From: Carettochelys insculpta
Taxonomy: Eukaryota; Chordata; Testudines; Carettochelyidae
Direction: 5' to 3'
DNA: 64,000 nucleotides
NCBI RefSeq assembly: GCF_033958435.1
Contig: NC_134137.1
Coordinates: forward strand, 242,590,501-242,654,500
Below, in pieces: positions 23,741-35,700 of the stretch. The translations under genes and the position numbers were made by a program. How positions within the stretch are numbered: the first letter of the stretch is position 1; each line of letters begins with the position of its first letter. Below the pieces are notes generated by a model. That model saw nothing but the letters and a program-made list of their open reading frames with translations. It did not search any database and was not told the DNA's origin.

Positions 23741-23929
23741 CATGGGTGTCCAACCTTTTGGCTTGCCTGGGCCGCATTGAGTGAAGAGGAATTGTCTTGG
23801 GCTGCATATGAAATATAGTTAATGTATATAAATCACATAATCATGTAAAAAGTTTACGATCTTGTGGGGCCGCATCACTAGCTGTCCAGGGCCGCATGTG
23901 GCCAGCGGGCCGTGGGTTGGACACGCCTG
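23741..23929. mobile_element. hAT MITE with perfect 8-bp duplication
   Basis: GGGTAAAG is repeated exactly at both borders (23733-23740 and 23930-23937). The ends are CATGGGTGTCCAACC and the complement of CAGGCGTGTCCAACC. The interior has the paired GGGCCGCAT blocks. It is 189 bp with no coding capacity. It is nested in Harbinger-2, which is nested in the Gypsy LTR. Confidence 0.9.
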
Positions 23930-24039
23930 GGGTAAAGCATAAAAATAAACTATTTCGTTAACAACAGAACTGTGCCCCTCCATTCTTCGGGGGACTATTT
24001 ACATGTGGAGCGGGGAGGGTGAACAGGGAGCTGGGGGGA

Positions 24040-25765
24040 ACTATTTACATGTGGAGGGGGAAGAACAAATGGAGAGCCGGGATGAACCCCACCAGGGGGT
24101 GTAGGGGCCCCAGGTGCGCACCCTGGAGGCCCTGAGGGGTCGGGTTTGGGGTGGGGGTCCACACCCCTCAACAGAGCTTGACGGCCGGGATCCCTGTCGC
24201 CCGCGCCTGCCCCTTCCTCCCTGTGTCTGGGGGCCCCGCCAGGGTCGGGCCATTGCTGGCTGCATAGGCAGTTAGGGGCACTGCTCAGTTGCAGTCCCCG
24301 CGCCCGTGCCGGGTGCAGCATGCGGGGAGGGAGGGTGGGGAGCTCGGCCTCCAAATGGCCAGCCCTGGCTAGGAACGTGTGGACCAGGTGGACAAGACTG
24401 GCCGGAGGGCGGTGGGGAGGGAGCAGAGCCTTGAGGTTGGGCTCCCCGGCGGGGGGCATTGCAGGGGGATGGGGGATTGGGGTGGGATGGAAACTGCTGG
24501 GAGGGAGGGGAGAGGATGTGCGGGTGACAGGGGCATGGGGGACGGCCAGAGCATGACGGGGGGGTGGGTGCAGGAGTGGCCTGTGATGGAACAGCAGCAG
24601 CGGCCAGGTGGCCAACCACAGCCTGGTGAGGGAGTCCAGGTTGGCCGCCACCTGGTCCCATGCCTGCTGCTCCATGGCAAGCCATCCCCACACCACGTCC
24701 GTCAGCTCTTGCAGGGCCATGGTGTGGCCTGCATCCCCCGCCTCCTCCTCCCCAGCCTGGCGGCGCCGGCAAAGGGACAGGCAGTGGCCCCGCTCTGTCC
24801 TCATCTGGGTCCTGGGCTGCTCCCCCTTGCGCTTCATGTTGGGGCTCCCTGGGCCCATCACAGGGCTGCTCCGCCTGCTGGCTGCTGGAGCTGTAGAGAC
24901 AGAAGGGGAAAAGAATAGGCCATTAGTCCCAGTGACGGACCCCTTGAATCCCCCCATCTTCCCACCCCATCCCGGGGGCCCTGCAGGAACCACATCCGGG
25001 GCTCCCCATCTGGGTTGCGGGAGTGCTACCTCCCCTCTGCCACCCTCAGTCCCTCCATGGCCTGGCAGGCCATGGTGCTGTCTGGCCCACATGGTGCTGA
25101 GTGCACATGTCAGCCCTCTGGCCTGCCTGTGTCTTGGGGTTGGTGTCTGCAGTGGGCTGCAGCCACCCTGGGCATGACCGCACACCCCCTCCCCCGGCTC
25201 CGCGGCCACGGGCATGCACAGTACATTCCTGTGGGTCCCCCCAGGAACTCCGATGAGGCGCAGGTGGAGGGGGCCAGGATGATGAGCTGGAGGGAACATT
25301 GATGACGAGGGCACCCTTGTTTGAGACCTTGTCATCACTGCTGGCCGGGATACATGGTGGGCAGCTGTTGGTGGCGGGTGGTCCAGGGTGGTCCTCCCCC
25401 TCAGTCCCAGTCTCCTTCAGCTCTGGCTCCGGCTCTGTCGGGGGGTCAGCTGTGTCCAGGACCATGGCCAGGGGTCCCACATCCTTGGGCCCAAGGAGGT
25501 GGTCAAGTTCTTTAAAATATGGGCAGCTGGTGAGCACTACCCCTGACCACCCGGCCGTGTCCCAAGCCTGGCAGTAGCTCTGCCAGAGCTCCTTGACCTT
25601 GGACCTCACCTGGTCTGGGGTCCGGGTGGGGTGACCCCAGCTGGTGAGGCCCTTGGCCAGGTGCTTGAATGCTGCTGCGTTCCGGCACCGGACCCCCGTC
25701 TGGTGCAGGACCTCATCATCTTTCCACAAGCCAAGGAGGTCCTGCAGCTCTGCTTCAGTCCAGAA
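24040..25765 (-). pseudogene. Myb/SANT-like partner gene of Harbinger-2
   Basis: Exon 1 runs from about 25765 to 25229. It reads FWTEAELQDLLGLWKDDEVL, RNAAAFKHLAKGL and QVRSKVKELWQSY, the SANT-like trihelix of Harbinger partner proteins. The expected donor after 25229 reads CACAG|GAATGT, so GT has become GA. Exon 2 begins at 24890, right after a clean acceptor (TTCTGTCTCTACAG). It encodes a basic stretch (NMKRKGEQPRTQMRTER) and then a helical tail, MALQELTDVVWGWLAMEQQ, typical of the carboxy-terminal coiled region. The frame upstream of the SANT domain is shifted relative to any start codon. With donor and start lost I call it a pseudogene. The 447-codon ORF at 23995-25338 is this exon 2 plus read-through. 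Confidence 0.8.
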
Positions 25766-26323
25766 GGGGGCCCCGTGCCTGGGTTCCTGGCTCCCCTACT
25801 GGGAGGATTCCCCCCGGTCCCTAGATGGCCCCTGGTGTGGGTGGGAGTCCTGGCTGCTGGCCATGGTGCCAGAGGTGGTGTGGCTTCTCCCAGGGCATTG
25901 CGGCTGGCAGCAGGCTGAGCAGCAGCATGGGCTCCCTGCTGCCTGCATGCTCTCAGCTTCCCGCCTGAGGGCTTCTGTGTGCCTGCATCCTTAAGTGCGT
26001 CCAGATGCTGGATCCATAGAGCTCCATCTGTGCTGTGAGTGGCGCCACCGCCTGCCAGCTGATCGCTGCCATTGAGGACCCGCTCTTTCAAAAGAGCGGG
26101 CTGCAGAGCATCTACACTTGCTCTCTTTCAAAATAATCTCTCAAAGGAGGGAGCTCTTCCCATTCCAGGAACAGAGGACTGACTTCGAAAGAATGGGGGA
26201 GTTCTTTCAAAGTTAATTTTGAAAGAGCATCAAGTGAGTGTAGACACTCCACAGGTTCTTCAGAAAGAACTCAGTCTTCCAGTCTGGATTTTGAATGTGC
26301 TTGCTAGTGTAGATGCACCCTCA

Positions 26324-26826
26324 GTGATTTTAGGTCATAGTGGTATTCAGCTCTGGGCTTTGCCACAGCATCTCAATGTTTACCAACGTGGATTCTCACA
26401 GAATATCTATAGACCCATCTTTAGGTCTACCTTTGAACAGTGGCAGGGGTAGAACTAGTCAAACCAGTTTTCCAGCCAGCTGGTCACAGTCACGATCACG
26501 CCCCTTTTCACTCCCACAATTCTGTGAAGGGGGAGCCCTGTGCAATCCATATCTTATGCAGTAGCGATGACTGCCCTGTACCCCCACAAAACGTCAAGCG
26601 TTGTTGAGACTCCACAATTCTTACACTGGGTGATAGCATAAATTGTGACTTTACAACAACATGTTGTTTACAATAGACAAAACTCATGGCTTTGCCTGCT
26701 CCCATCAAGCTTTGTTTACAAGGCACTACATATGCACACCTTTGTATTTTCATGCAAATGATCTCTGGAGGACACATTCCCCAACTCCTTCAGCAGTATT
26801 GAGCTCCTGCTGGCACATTCCTTACA
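26324..26826 (-). repeat. Gypsy 5' LTR, proximal part
   Basis: It is collinear with most of the 3' LTR (for example AGAATATCTATAGACCCATC versus AGAATAGCTATAGACACATC, and the shared CTCCAGAGATCA...GGAATGTGCC region). On the minus strand it begins TGTAAGGAATGTGCC at 26826. It was separated from 21554-21791 by Harbinger-2. Confidence 0.88.
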
Positions 26827-27251
26827 TCAGGGTGAGAAAGGCATTTGAAATTCTACACAGAAATATGCAAAGACATAAACCAGGGGCTAATGATACACAG
26901 CAGTGGGTGCTCAAGTGAGACTTATAAAGTTGGATCAGAAATTCTCAGGACAAAGGTCAAGGCATCATTACAGAAAGTGCCATGAAGAGATCATCAACTC
27001 GATGAGCAGCAAGGGAGAAAGCAACTCATAAGAAGCTAAGCTACATGAAGAGGACAGAATAATATGGACTATTTTGTGTGTCTCCTGTCCAAAAGGCTGG
27101 AGCTGCAGTAGATATGGACTTGGGAGGAGAAGATGTGGACTTATAATAGATAATGGACTCATAATAGATAATAGTTTTGTAGATTTTTGTTTTAGTGTTA
27201 CAGACTCTAAGACTTTCTACTATGTAACATATGCATTCTTTATTACTCTGT

Positions 27252-27686
27252 GGCTACGTATACACGTGCCCTAAACTGTGAAATGGCCACATAAATGGCC
27301 ATTTCGAAGTTTACTAATGAAGCACTGAAATGCATATTCAGCGCTTCATTAGCATGCGGGCGGCCACGGCACTTCGAAATTGATGCGGCTCGCCGCCACG
27401 TGGCTCGTCCAGACGGGGCTCCTTTTCGAAAGGACCCCACCTACTTCGAAGTCCCGTTATTCCCATCAGCTCATGGGAATAAGGGGACTTCGAAGTAGGC
27501 GGGTCCTTTCGAAAAGGAGCCGCGTCTGGACAAGCTGCACGGTGGCAAGGCGCGTCAATTTCGAAGTGCCGCGGCCACCTGCATGCTAATGAAGCGCTGA
27601 ATATGCATTTCAGTGCTTCATTAGTAAACTTCGAAATGGCCATTTATGTGGCCATTTCGAAGTTTGGGGCACGTGTCGACACGGCC
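27252..27686. mobile_element. Foldback MITE of Harbinger type, 435 bp
   Basis: The two halves are near-perfect inverted copies about a centre near 27469 (CCCATCAGCTCATGGG). The termini GGCTACGTATACACGTGCCC and the complement of the right end, GGCCGTGTCGACACGTGCCC, resemble Harbinger-1 and -3. TGT flanks both sides (27249-27251 and 27687-27689). It has no coding capacity. Each arm holds TTCGAA motifs. Confidence 0.9.
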
Positions 27687-27812
27687 TGTGATATGTTAAA
27701 TTTTAGCACACATTTTTTGTTCTTGCCCTGCTGCGATTATGTAAACGTGTGCCTGTGTGTGTGAATGAGAGAAAGAATGGATGTGAAAGGACCTTCAATT
27801 CCTAGAGTATCA

Positions 27813-28232
27813 GGCTGTGTCTACACTAGCCCAAATCTTCAAAATGGACACACAAATGGCAATTTCGAAGATTACTCATGAGGCACTGAAATGCATATTC
27901 AGCAACTCATTAACATGCCACCGGCCACAGCTCTTCAAAATTGCTGATTTTTGCTGCCACGTGGCTTGTCCAGATGGGGCTTCTTTTCAAAAGGACCCTG
28001 GGAACTTCAAAATCCCCATATTCCTATCAGCAGATAGGAATAAGAGGATGTCGAAGTTGGCAGGGTCCTTTTGAAAAGGACCCCGTCTGGATGAGCCACG
28101 CAGAAGCGAAAAGCAGCAATTTGGAAAAGCCGTGGCCGGCGGCATGCTAATGAGTTGCTGAATATGCATTTCAGTGCTTCATTAGCAATTTGCATGGCCA
28201 TTTCAAAGATTTGGGCTAGTGTAGACATAGCC
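27813..28232. mobile_element. Foldback MITE of Harbinger type, 420 bp, older copy
   Basis: It has the same architecture as 27252-27686 with more substitutions: termini GGCTGTGTCTACACTAG and the complement GGCTATGTCTACACTAG, and a centre near 28030 (CCTATCAGCAGATAGG). TCA flanks both ends (27810-27812 and 28233-28235). Confidence 0.9.
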
Positions 28233-28730
28233 TCAGAGGTGGAGACCAGGACTTGTGGCAAACCAAAACAAGGCAGATTGACTATCTCAAAGCTGAAGAC
28301 AGACACCCTTTTTTGGTGAAGAATGTATAAGGACTTTCCCAAGACCAACACCTTCGGGCCATCAGCATGAAAGGCAACACCCAGATGAGGTTGCGCTCAG
28401 AAAGATTGCTGGAAATGCTGGGTGCTGTTTGAAATGCTCAGGCCTGATAAAGCAAAACACATGGACTTGTACGAGGGAAGAATCTATAAAGAATGGGGTG
28501 TCTTGTCTTAGTCTTTGGGTTCTGTCCTGCTACAATGTGGGGCACCAGTCCTGACAGAAAGAACTTGGCTCAACCTCTGCATTCCTGATCTATCTAGCCA
28601 GTAGACCAAGGTGGGCAACAGACTGGTAACTATAACATCACCAAGATGTGTGTGTGTGTGAAAGCATATGCTGCTTTGCCTATATTGTTTAATAAATCTG
28701 GCATGGTGCCTTATCCCCCTGAAAAAGAAA

Positions 28731-31700
28731 AGATCCCACGTGCTTCTTTTAAGCATAACAAAGAAAATGAATGGAAGCATTGCGGAGAGGTTGTGAAGGC
28801 ATTTCGTGCAAGGAGAGATTTTAGCAAAGCAAAGATTTTGTACAGCCCTATCACACACACACCCAACCTTTGTAGCCCTGCCTCTGCTCCTTGTGCAGCA
28901 CAGAAGAGAAGGGCAGAGTGAAAACCCTACTGGGATGATCCAAAACACGTTGGCAAGAAAGGAACCAAGGTGGCATCAGCCCCCTCTTCTCAGAATACCG
29001 TGCAAGTCAGGCTTACTAGGATACATACCCAAACACAAGGTGCAACACAGTGTGTACCCCTTCAGCAGCGCTCCAGGGAGGTAGCTCTTCCGGGTCTGTA
29101 GACTGTGGCCCCTGCCCACCTCTCCCTACCACTGCATTTGCTCCTACCCCCAGCAGCTTGGTTTACCCACCAACTTTCAGAGGCTGCTAGCCTTTGTTTA
29201 TGATCAGCTCTGTGTATCAGGAATCAGTGCAGCGCCTCGTGGGGTGAACAGCCAATAGAAATGATCCCTTCATCTTTCATAACACTCTCTTGAACTTGTT
29301 TTCTCTGCTAGCTTGGGAGAATGGGTCTCTCAGAATTAGCAGAATTTTTATTGCTTGTAAACAGCTCTGAGTGGGGAAGAAGATCACTTTCGGGATAGTC
29401 TTCAGTCAGTCTAGCGTAACATGTTACAGGGGCCAGTAGAAGCTGCTTGGCTCAGACTTTGATTATATATATACATATATGCGAGACTGAGAAAATAGCT
29501 ACCTAGGTCCAGGCCCAGGCATGGTTTAGTGTAAGGAGAGCAAGACAATTGCCTTGGGTCACACACCTTCAGGACCTACACTCCAACTGATGACAGCATC
29601 TACCACCCATGAGTGGGGCCCCGTTGTCTATGTGCCACTTTAGTCCCTGCTCAGTATCTGAGCCCCACTGGTCTGGCTCTGCCAAGGCCCAGAGAGGGAT
29701 GTGCTTGACCCCAACAGATGGATTAAAAATGGGGATGATTCCACCCATCACAGTCCATGTAACTGGGAGGCTCCATTTCCTGCCCATTTGGGTGAAGAGT
29801 TAAGGTGGGCATCTTCAGCCTCTCCTGTCTGCCACTTTGTTGAGTCAGTAGAATGGCACTTTCAGAAGGGAGAGGTCTCATCCCCTCATTTTTTTTTGGC
29901 TGATTAAACGTCCACCAGCCCGAGCACATGGGTCCACCCACATCTTAAGGTCATTGTGTGAACTATAAATAGCACTTGGGTTGGATATGGTCTGTGACCC
30001 GGTCCCCAGCCCTCAGAAGGGAAGTCTTGAGCAGCCTCGTAACCAAACATTATCATCATCAATCATGCATATCCTACTACAGAGCAATGACCACAGAGAA
30101 CGCTGTCACATCTGACATCAGGTAGTGAGGCTCCATCCTATGAATCCACAAATCTATGGGGCAGTACTGCAGGCAGCACCAGGGAGGGTCAAGGCATTCA
30201 GCCTTTCCTGAATGGATGGAGAGTTTGAGAACACAGTATGCTGGGGGAGGGAGGCTGCCCATCCCAGTGACATGGCCAAAGAGCATGCAAGACCAGCTCT
30301 GAATGTCGTAAGGGACTGACAGGGGTCCAGATCTTTGAAAGAGTGTGACATTTTGCACCAAGTCATACCACTTGAAGTCAAGATTTGGCTCTGACAGTGC
30401 ATAGGGAACATCTCTAACCGCTCGAAGTCTACATGGAAGAGGGTCCATGTTTCTGAACTTTGTCTCAGCATGAAGATATTTTGCATCCATAGGCGAGCCA
30501 TGTACTTCATGAAGGAGGCAGAGAACATTTGTTTGTTAAAGAACATTCAGTTTGCTGCGACGCAGCAAGGTCTTAGGAGCAATTAGTTACAAGCAGAATT
30601 TTTAAAATGCCAACAAGTACTTGACTGCGGTCTTTATTTCAGCATTGCTTTTATTTAAAAGCTTTGTGCGAACATGAGATTAGAAACAATGCAGCAAAAC
30701 AACCAGGAAATATGAATGGAGAGCTAAACACAAAGATGGTTACATAACAGTAACTCTACCAAATAAAACAGACAGACTTCACTCCTGGTAAAATTCAGGT
30801 AAATCTACCATTCAAACCGCGACTAGTGGATAGGCAAATCTTGTGCAGTTAAGCACTGGTCCATCTCCCATTCACATCAGTGCAAAGATTTTCACTGACT
30901 TCAGTGGGAATGGGAGAGGGTCGCTAAGGAGCTAAGGAAGGTAGATCTTTCATATGTAATAATGTGCCACTATGAAGTACAAGATAAAGCTGTTGATAAA
31001 ATTCCCCACCCAGGGGATAAGTCAAGTCCTGGTAACAAATTTCTACATCATAACATGCCAGTATTTTATTAGCTAAAGCCTATGGAGTGCAAAAGAAGAG
31101 ACAGGGGAACCCTAGAGGAGTTATTCTAACCACCTCTGACCAAATGGAACCGCGTACAGTGCTGCAAAAATAACCTTGTCTGACAATACGTGGCTTTTCC
31201 AGTGAGAGCAAGTAGGGGTGTGTTTTTCTGTTGTTACTTAAGGTCATCAACACTAGGTGTCACTGTGAACTTGGGGGGACAGGAAGTGAGGGAATACAGA
31301 GGATATGGGAATAAGACAAATTTATTCATCCTAACAGGCTGGGACAGGTTAGAATTTACCCCTCCCCCTGAGATAATGCAGAGTGGGACACGCACACTAC
31401 ACTTTGACAGCTCTCTGATGTGGCGGGCGGTTATAAAACCACAGTACATGATACAACAGCTTCAAAAGAAATACTGACCGCTCCTCCACCCAAAAAAAAA
31501 AGGCCAACAACAACACAAGAAGATAGAAAAGTTCCAGGTTCCTAAACATTCTGTATTTTTGAATCCCCAGTATGTCTGTCCCAGTGATGGGACAGATGAG
31601 CTTTCGCAATGAGTATTGTGAAGGTGCAGCCCTCAGTTAATGTGAAGTGCAAAGGGTTCTTGAACACAGATGTTGGCAGCAATGGGCTTGGCCTGCAGGA

Positions 31701-32511
31701 TGAAAGTCAATAATTGTTCTCGTGTTTAAGCCAAGAGAGAGAGAGACAGAGAGAACTGAATGAAGGTATTTTCCAGTACATTTTCCACCTCCCTCCCCAA
31801 CTTCCCCCAGACAGTAGCAGACGTATCACGCCACTCCTACAAGCACTGCACATTTTCCTCAGGAATGCGTGTCTATTTTTGGAGAATTCTGAAACCTTTG
31901 AGAACATTCCTCATTCACAAACACACTCTATTTTTTCCTGCGTTCCCCCGTGACTTCCCCATCCTGCATTCGTCAGATACTGCGCATTAAATAGTCATGC
32001 CTGAGCAATGACATGAGGCACGGAGCTGAGAGAATTCTGACCTCCCTAAGGCCCTAACCCTGAGAGAACCAGGGAGAAAAGATTCCCTTCACCTTACAAC
32101 TAGCTGGGAAGCATGCTCCAGGCCTATTAGTGACAGGTTGAGCTATTTTGTTGTGATGTTTTTTTCAGTACCAAAAGGTTTTTCAGTACCTCAAAAGTTT
32201 CTGTTTAGATTAGGATGGAAAAAATCAGGCTATTCCTCTTCCTGGGCATTCAAGTCTCACAAGAACAAGCACTCTGAGACCCCCTAGTGTTGGCTGCAAA
32301 TATTGCCAGTGAAATTCTTGTGATTTGCTTGTTTGTTCTCTGTTAAGGAAGGTTATATTTATATTTACACACATCTGCCAGCACACAGCCCATTCGGCTA
32401 CATATTGTCCCAATAACCCCTTGGGTTAAAAACTGAAATCCTGAATCAAACGCATCCCATAACAATGAAATCAGAAGGGGATCCTTAATTTGCATGTCCG
32501 TACAAATTAAG
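28731..32511. other. Unique non-coding sequence
   Basis: No gene or named repeat is recognised. There are a GT-rich stretch just upstream (about 28646-28662), a GA-rich tract near 31735-31755 and an A-run at 31489-31501. Short ORFs are not supported by any domain. Confidence 0.5.
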
Positions 32512-32768
32512 GCTATGTCTACACTTAACAGCGGCTGCCACCTGAGGCAGGTTAGGGCATGGGCAGCTGAGCACCGCCACCCCCCACCCCTGCAGGGTGC
32601 TGGACCTAGAGGTGCTGGGGGCTTGAGGCAGGCTCCATCCTGCCCTGGGTTACAGGCTGGTTCAGTGGCACTCAGCCACATCCCTGCTGATGTGCCCACA
32701 GCCAGGCTGCCCCAGCCGCTCCCTGGCCACCCGGCCCTGATCCCCTCCGTCTGAGCAGCCTGAGCCTC
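32512..32768 (+). repeat. GC-rich segment starting with a Harbinger-like terminus
   Basis: It starts GGCTATGTCTACACTTAAC, like the 3-bp-duplication elements elsewhere in the window. It then becomes GC-rich and is cut by the CR1 insertion at 32769. No matching right terminus was found within 36047-37560, so the element is incomplete or unrecognised. Confidence 0.4.
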
Positions 32769-35700
32769 ATACATAAGAACATAAGAATGGCCATACTGGG
32801 TCAGACCAAAGGTCCATCGAGCCCAGCATCCCATCTGCCGACGGTGGCCAATGCCAGGTGCCCCAGAGAAGGAGAACAGAAGACAATGATCAAGTGATTT
32901 ATCTCCTGCCATCCATCTCCTGCCCTTGTTATGAAGGCTAGGGCACCATACTTTATCCCTGGCTAATAGCCATTTATGGCCCTAACCTGCAAAAATTTAT
33001 CAAGCTCTTTTTTAAACCCTAATAGAGTCCTGGCCTTCACAGCCTCCTCGGGCAAGGAGTTCCACAGGTTGACTGTGCGCTGTGTGAAGAAAAATTTCCT
33101 TTTATTAGTTTTGAACCTACTACCCATCAATTTCATTTGGTGTCCCCTAGTTCTTGTATTATGGGAAAAGGTAAATAATTTTTCTATATTCACTTTCTCC
33201 ACACCATTCATGATTTTATATACCTCTATCATATCGCCCCTCAATCGCCTCTTTTCCAAACTGAAAAGTCCCAGTCTCTCTAGCCTCTCCCCATATGGGA
33301 CCCTTTCCAAGCCCCTAATCATCTTAGTCGCCCTTTTCTGAACCTTTTCTAATGCCAATATATCTTTTTTGAGGTGAGGAGACCACATCTGCACGCAGTA
33401 CTCGAGATGTGGGCGTACCATAGTTTTATATAGGGGAAGTATGATATCTTTTGTCTTATTATCGATCCCTTTTTTAATAATTCCTAACATCCTATTTGCC
33501 TTACTAACTGCCGCTGCACACTGCATGGATGTCTTCAGAGAACTATCCACTATAACTCCAAGATCCCTTTCCTGATCTGTCGTAGCTAAATTTGACCCCA
33601 TCATGTAGTACATGTAATTTGGGTTATTTTTTCCAACATGCATTACCTTACACTTACCCACATTAAATTTCATTTGCCATTTTGCTGCCCAATCACTCAG
33701 TTTGCTGAGATCTTTTTGTAGTTCTTCACAATCCCTTTTGCTTTTGACTGTCCTGAACAACTTGGTGTCATCTGCAAACTTTGCCACCTCACTGCTTACC
33801 TCATTTTCTAGATCATTGATGAACAAGTTGAACAGGATCGGTCCCAGGACTGACCCCTGGGGAGCACCACTAGTTACCCTCCTCCATTGTGAAAATTTAC
33901 CATTTATTCCCACCCTTTGTTTTCTGTCTTTTAACCAATTCCCGATCCATGAAAGGACCTTTCCTCCTATCCCATGACCACCTAATTTACATAAAAGCCT
34001 TTGGTGTGGGACCGTGTCAAAGGCTTTCTGGAAATCTAGGTATATTATGTCCACTGGGTGCCCCTTGTCCGCATGTTTATTAACCCCTTCAAAGAATTCT
34101 AACAGATTAGTTAGACACGACTTCCCTCTGCAGAAACCATGCTGACTTTTGCCCAACAATTCGTGCTCTTCTATGTGCCTTGCAATTTTACTCTTTACTA
34201 GTGTTTCTACTAATTTGCCTGGTACTGATGTTAAACTTATCGGTCTATAATTGCCAGGATCTCCTCTAGAGCCTTTTTTAAATATTGGTGTTATATTGGC
34301 CGTCTTCCAGTCATTTGGTACCAAAGTGGATTTAAAGGATAGGTTACAAACCACTGTTAATAACTCCGCAATTTCACATTTGAGTTCTTTCAGAACCCTT
34401 GGGTGAATGCCGTCTGGTCCTGGAGACTTGTTACTATTCAGCTTATCAATTAATTCCAAAACCTCCTCTAATGTCACTTCAATCTGAGTGAGTTCCTCAG
34501 ATTTGTCACCTAAAAAGGCTGGCTCAGATTTAGGAACCTCTGTAACATCCTCAGCCGTGAAGACTGAAGCAAAGAAATCATTTAATCGCTCCGCAATGGC
34601 ACTGTCTTCCTTGATCGCTCCTTTTATATCTTTATCATCCAAGGGCCCCACTGCTTTTTTAGCGGGCTTCCTGCTTCTAATGTATTTAAAAAACATTTTA
34701 CTATCGTTTTTTGAATTTTTGGCTAGCTGTTCCTCAAACTCTTTTTTGGCTTTTCTTACTACATTATGACACTTAATTTGGGAGTGTTTATGTTCCTTTC
34801 TATTTTCCTCACTAGGATTTGACTTCCACTTTTTAAAAGCTGCCCTTTTCTCTCTCACTGCCTTTTTAACATGGCTGTTTAGCCATGGTGGTTCTTTGTT
34901 AGGTCTCTTACTGTGTTTTTTTATTTGGGGTATACATTTAAGTTGGGCCTCTAGTATGGTGTCTTTAAACAGTTTCCATGCAGCTTCCAGGGATTTTAGT
35001 TTAATTACTCTACCTTTTAGTTTCTGTTTAACTAGCTTCCTCATTTTAGTGTAATTCCTCTTTTTGAAATTAAATGCCAGAGTGTTTGACCGCTGCGGTG
35101 TTCTTCCCAACACAGGAATATTAAAAGTTATTATATTGTGGTCACTATTTCCAAGCGGTCCAGTAACAGTTACCTCTTGGACCAGATCCTGCGTTCCAGT
35201 CAAGACTAGATCGAGAATCGACTCTCCCCTTGTGGGTTCCTGTACTAGCTGCTCCAAGAAGCAGTCATTTAAGGCATCAAGAAATTTAATCTCTGAATCC
35301 CGTCCTGAGGTGACATGCACCCAATCAATATGGGGATAATTGAACTCTCCTATTATTACTGTGTTTTTTATTTTGATAGCCTCTCTAATCTCCCTTATCA
35401 TTTCAGCATCACTATCATTGTCCTGGTTAGGTGGTCGGTAATATATTCCAAGTGCCATATTCATATTAGTGGAATGAATTGTTATCCATAATGATTCTAT
35501 GGAACATTTTGATTCCTTTAGGATTTTTACTTCATTTGATTCTATATTATCCTTCACATATAGTACCACTCCGCCACCCGCACGACCTGTTCTGTCTTTC
35601 CGATATAATTTATATCCCGGTATGATAGTGTCCCACTGATTGTCCTCATTCCACCATGTTTCTGAGATGCCTATTATGTCAACTTCCTCCTTTGATATGA

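Larger units (their letters stand above)
21792..26320. mobile_element. Harbinger-2: PIF/Harbinger element inside the Gypsy 5' LTR
   Basis: The left end GGGTGTGTCTACACTA and the complement of the right end, GGGTGCATCTACACTA, are TIRs. TCA occurs at both borders (21789-21791 and 26321-26323), a 3-bp duplication as in PIF/Harbinger. The genes converge: transposase remnant on plus (22157-23627), SANT gene remnant on minus (24040-25765). Subterminal motifs are CTTTCGAAAG-like, unlike the TTCGAAATAG type of Harbinger-1 and -3, so this is a different subfamily. A hAT MITE (23741-23929) sits in the centre. Confidence 0.87.
14779..26826 (-). mobile_element. Ty3/Gypsy LTR retrotransposon with PNMA-like gag, decayed and nested
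   Basis: Two related LTRs bound the element: 14779-15456 at the 3' end, and 21554-21791 plus 26324-26826 at the 5' end, the latter split by Harbinger-2. On the minus strand the order is gag, protease, reverse transcriptase, RNase H, integrase, polypurine tract, LTR, which is the standard Ty3/Gypsy order. Later insertions inside it are a CR1 tail (19336-19510), half of a foldback MITE (21224-21442), Harbinger-2 and, within that, a hAT MITE. Coding regions contain many stops and frameshifts. The flanks (CGCAGA left, TCAGGG right) do not show a shared 4-6 bp duplication, so one side may have been lost or rearranged after insertion. Confidence 0.85.
26827..28730 (+). other. Possible long LTR or old repeat hosting two MITEs
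   Basis: Outside the two MITEs this stretch (26827-27251, 27687-27812, 28233-28730) looks like one continuous sequence. It has a TATA-like GTATAAGG near 28327 and AATAAA near 28690, a layout that could be the U3-R-U5 of an unclassified endogenous retroelement LTR. I see no matching second copy in the window and no coding region, so this is only a suggestion. Confidence 0.3.

Noticed and set aside
23995..25338. 447-codon minus-strand ORF
   Set aside because: It is exon 2 of the Harbinger-2 SANT gene plus read-through of intron and 3' sequence. It is GC-driven and has no extra domain.
28646..28662. (GT)n as part of a gene or regulatory element
   Set aside because: It is a short microsatellite with no supporting context.
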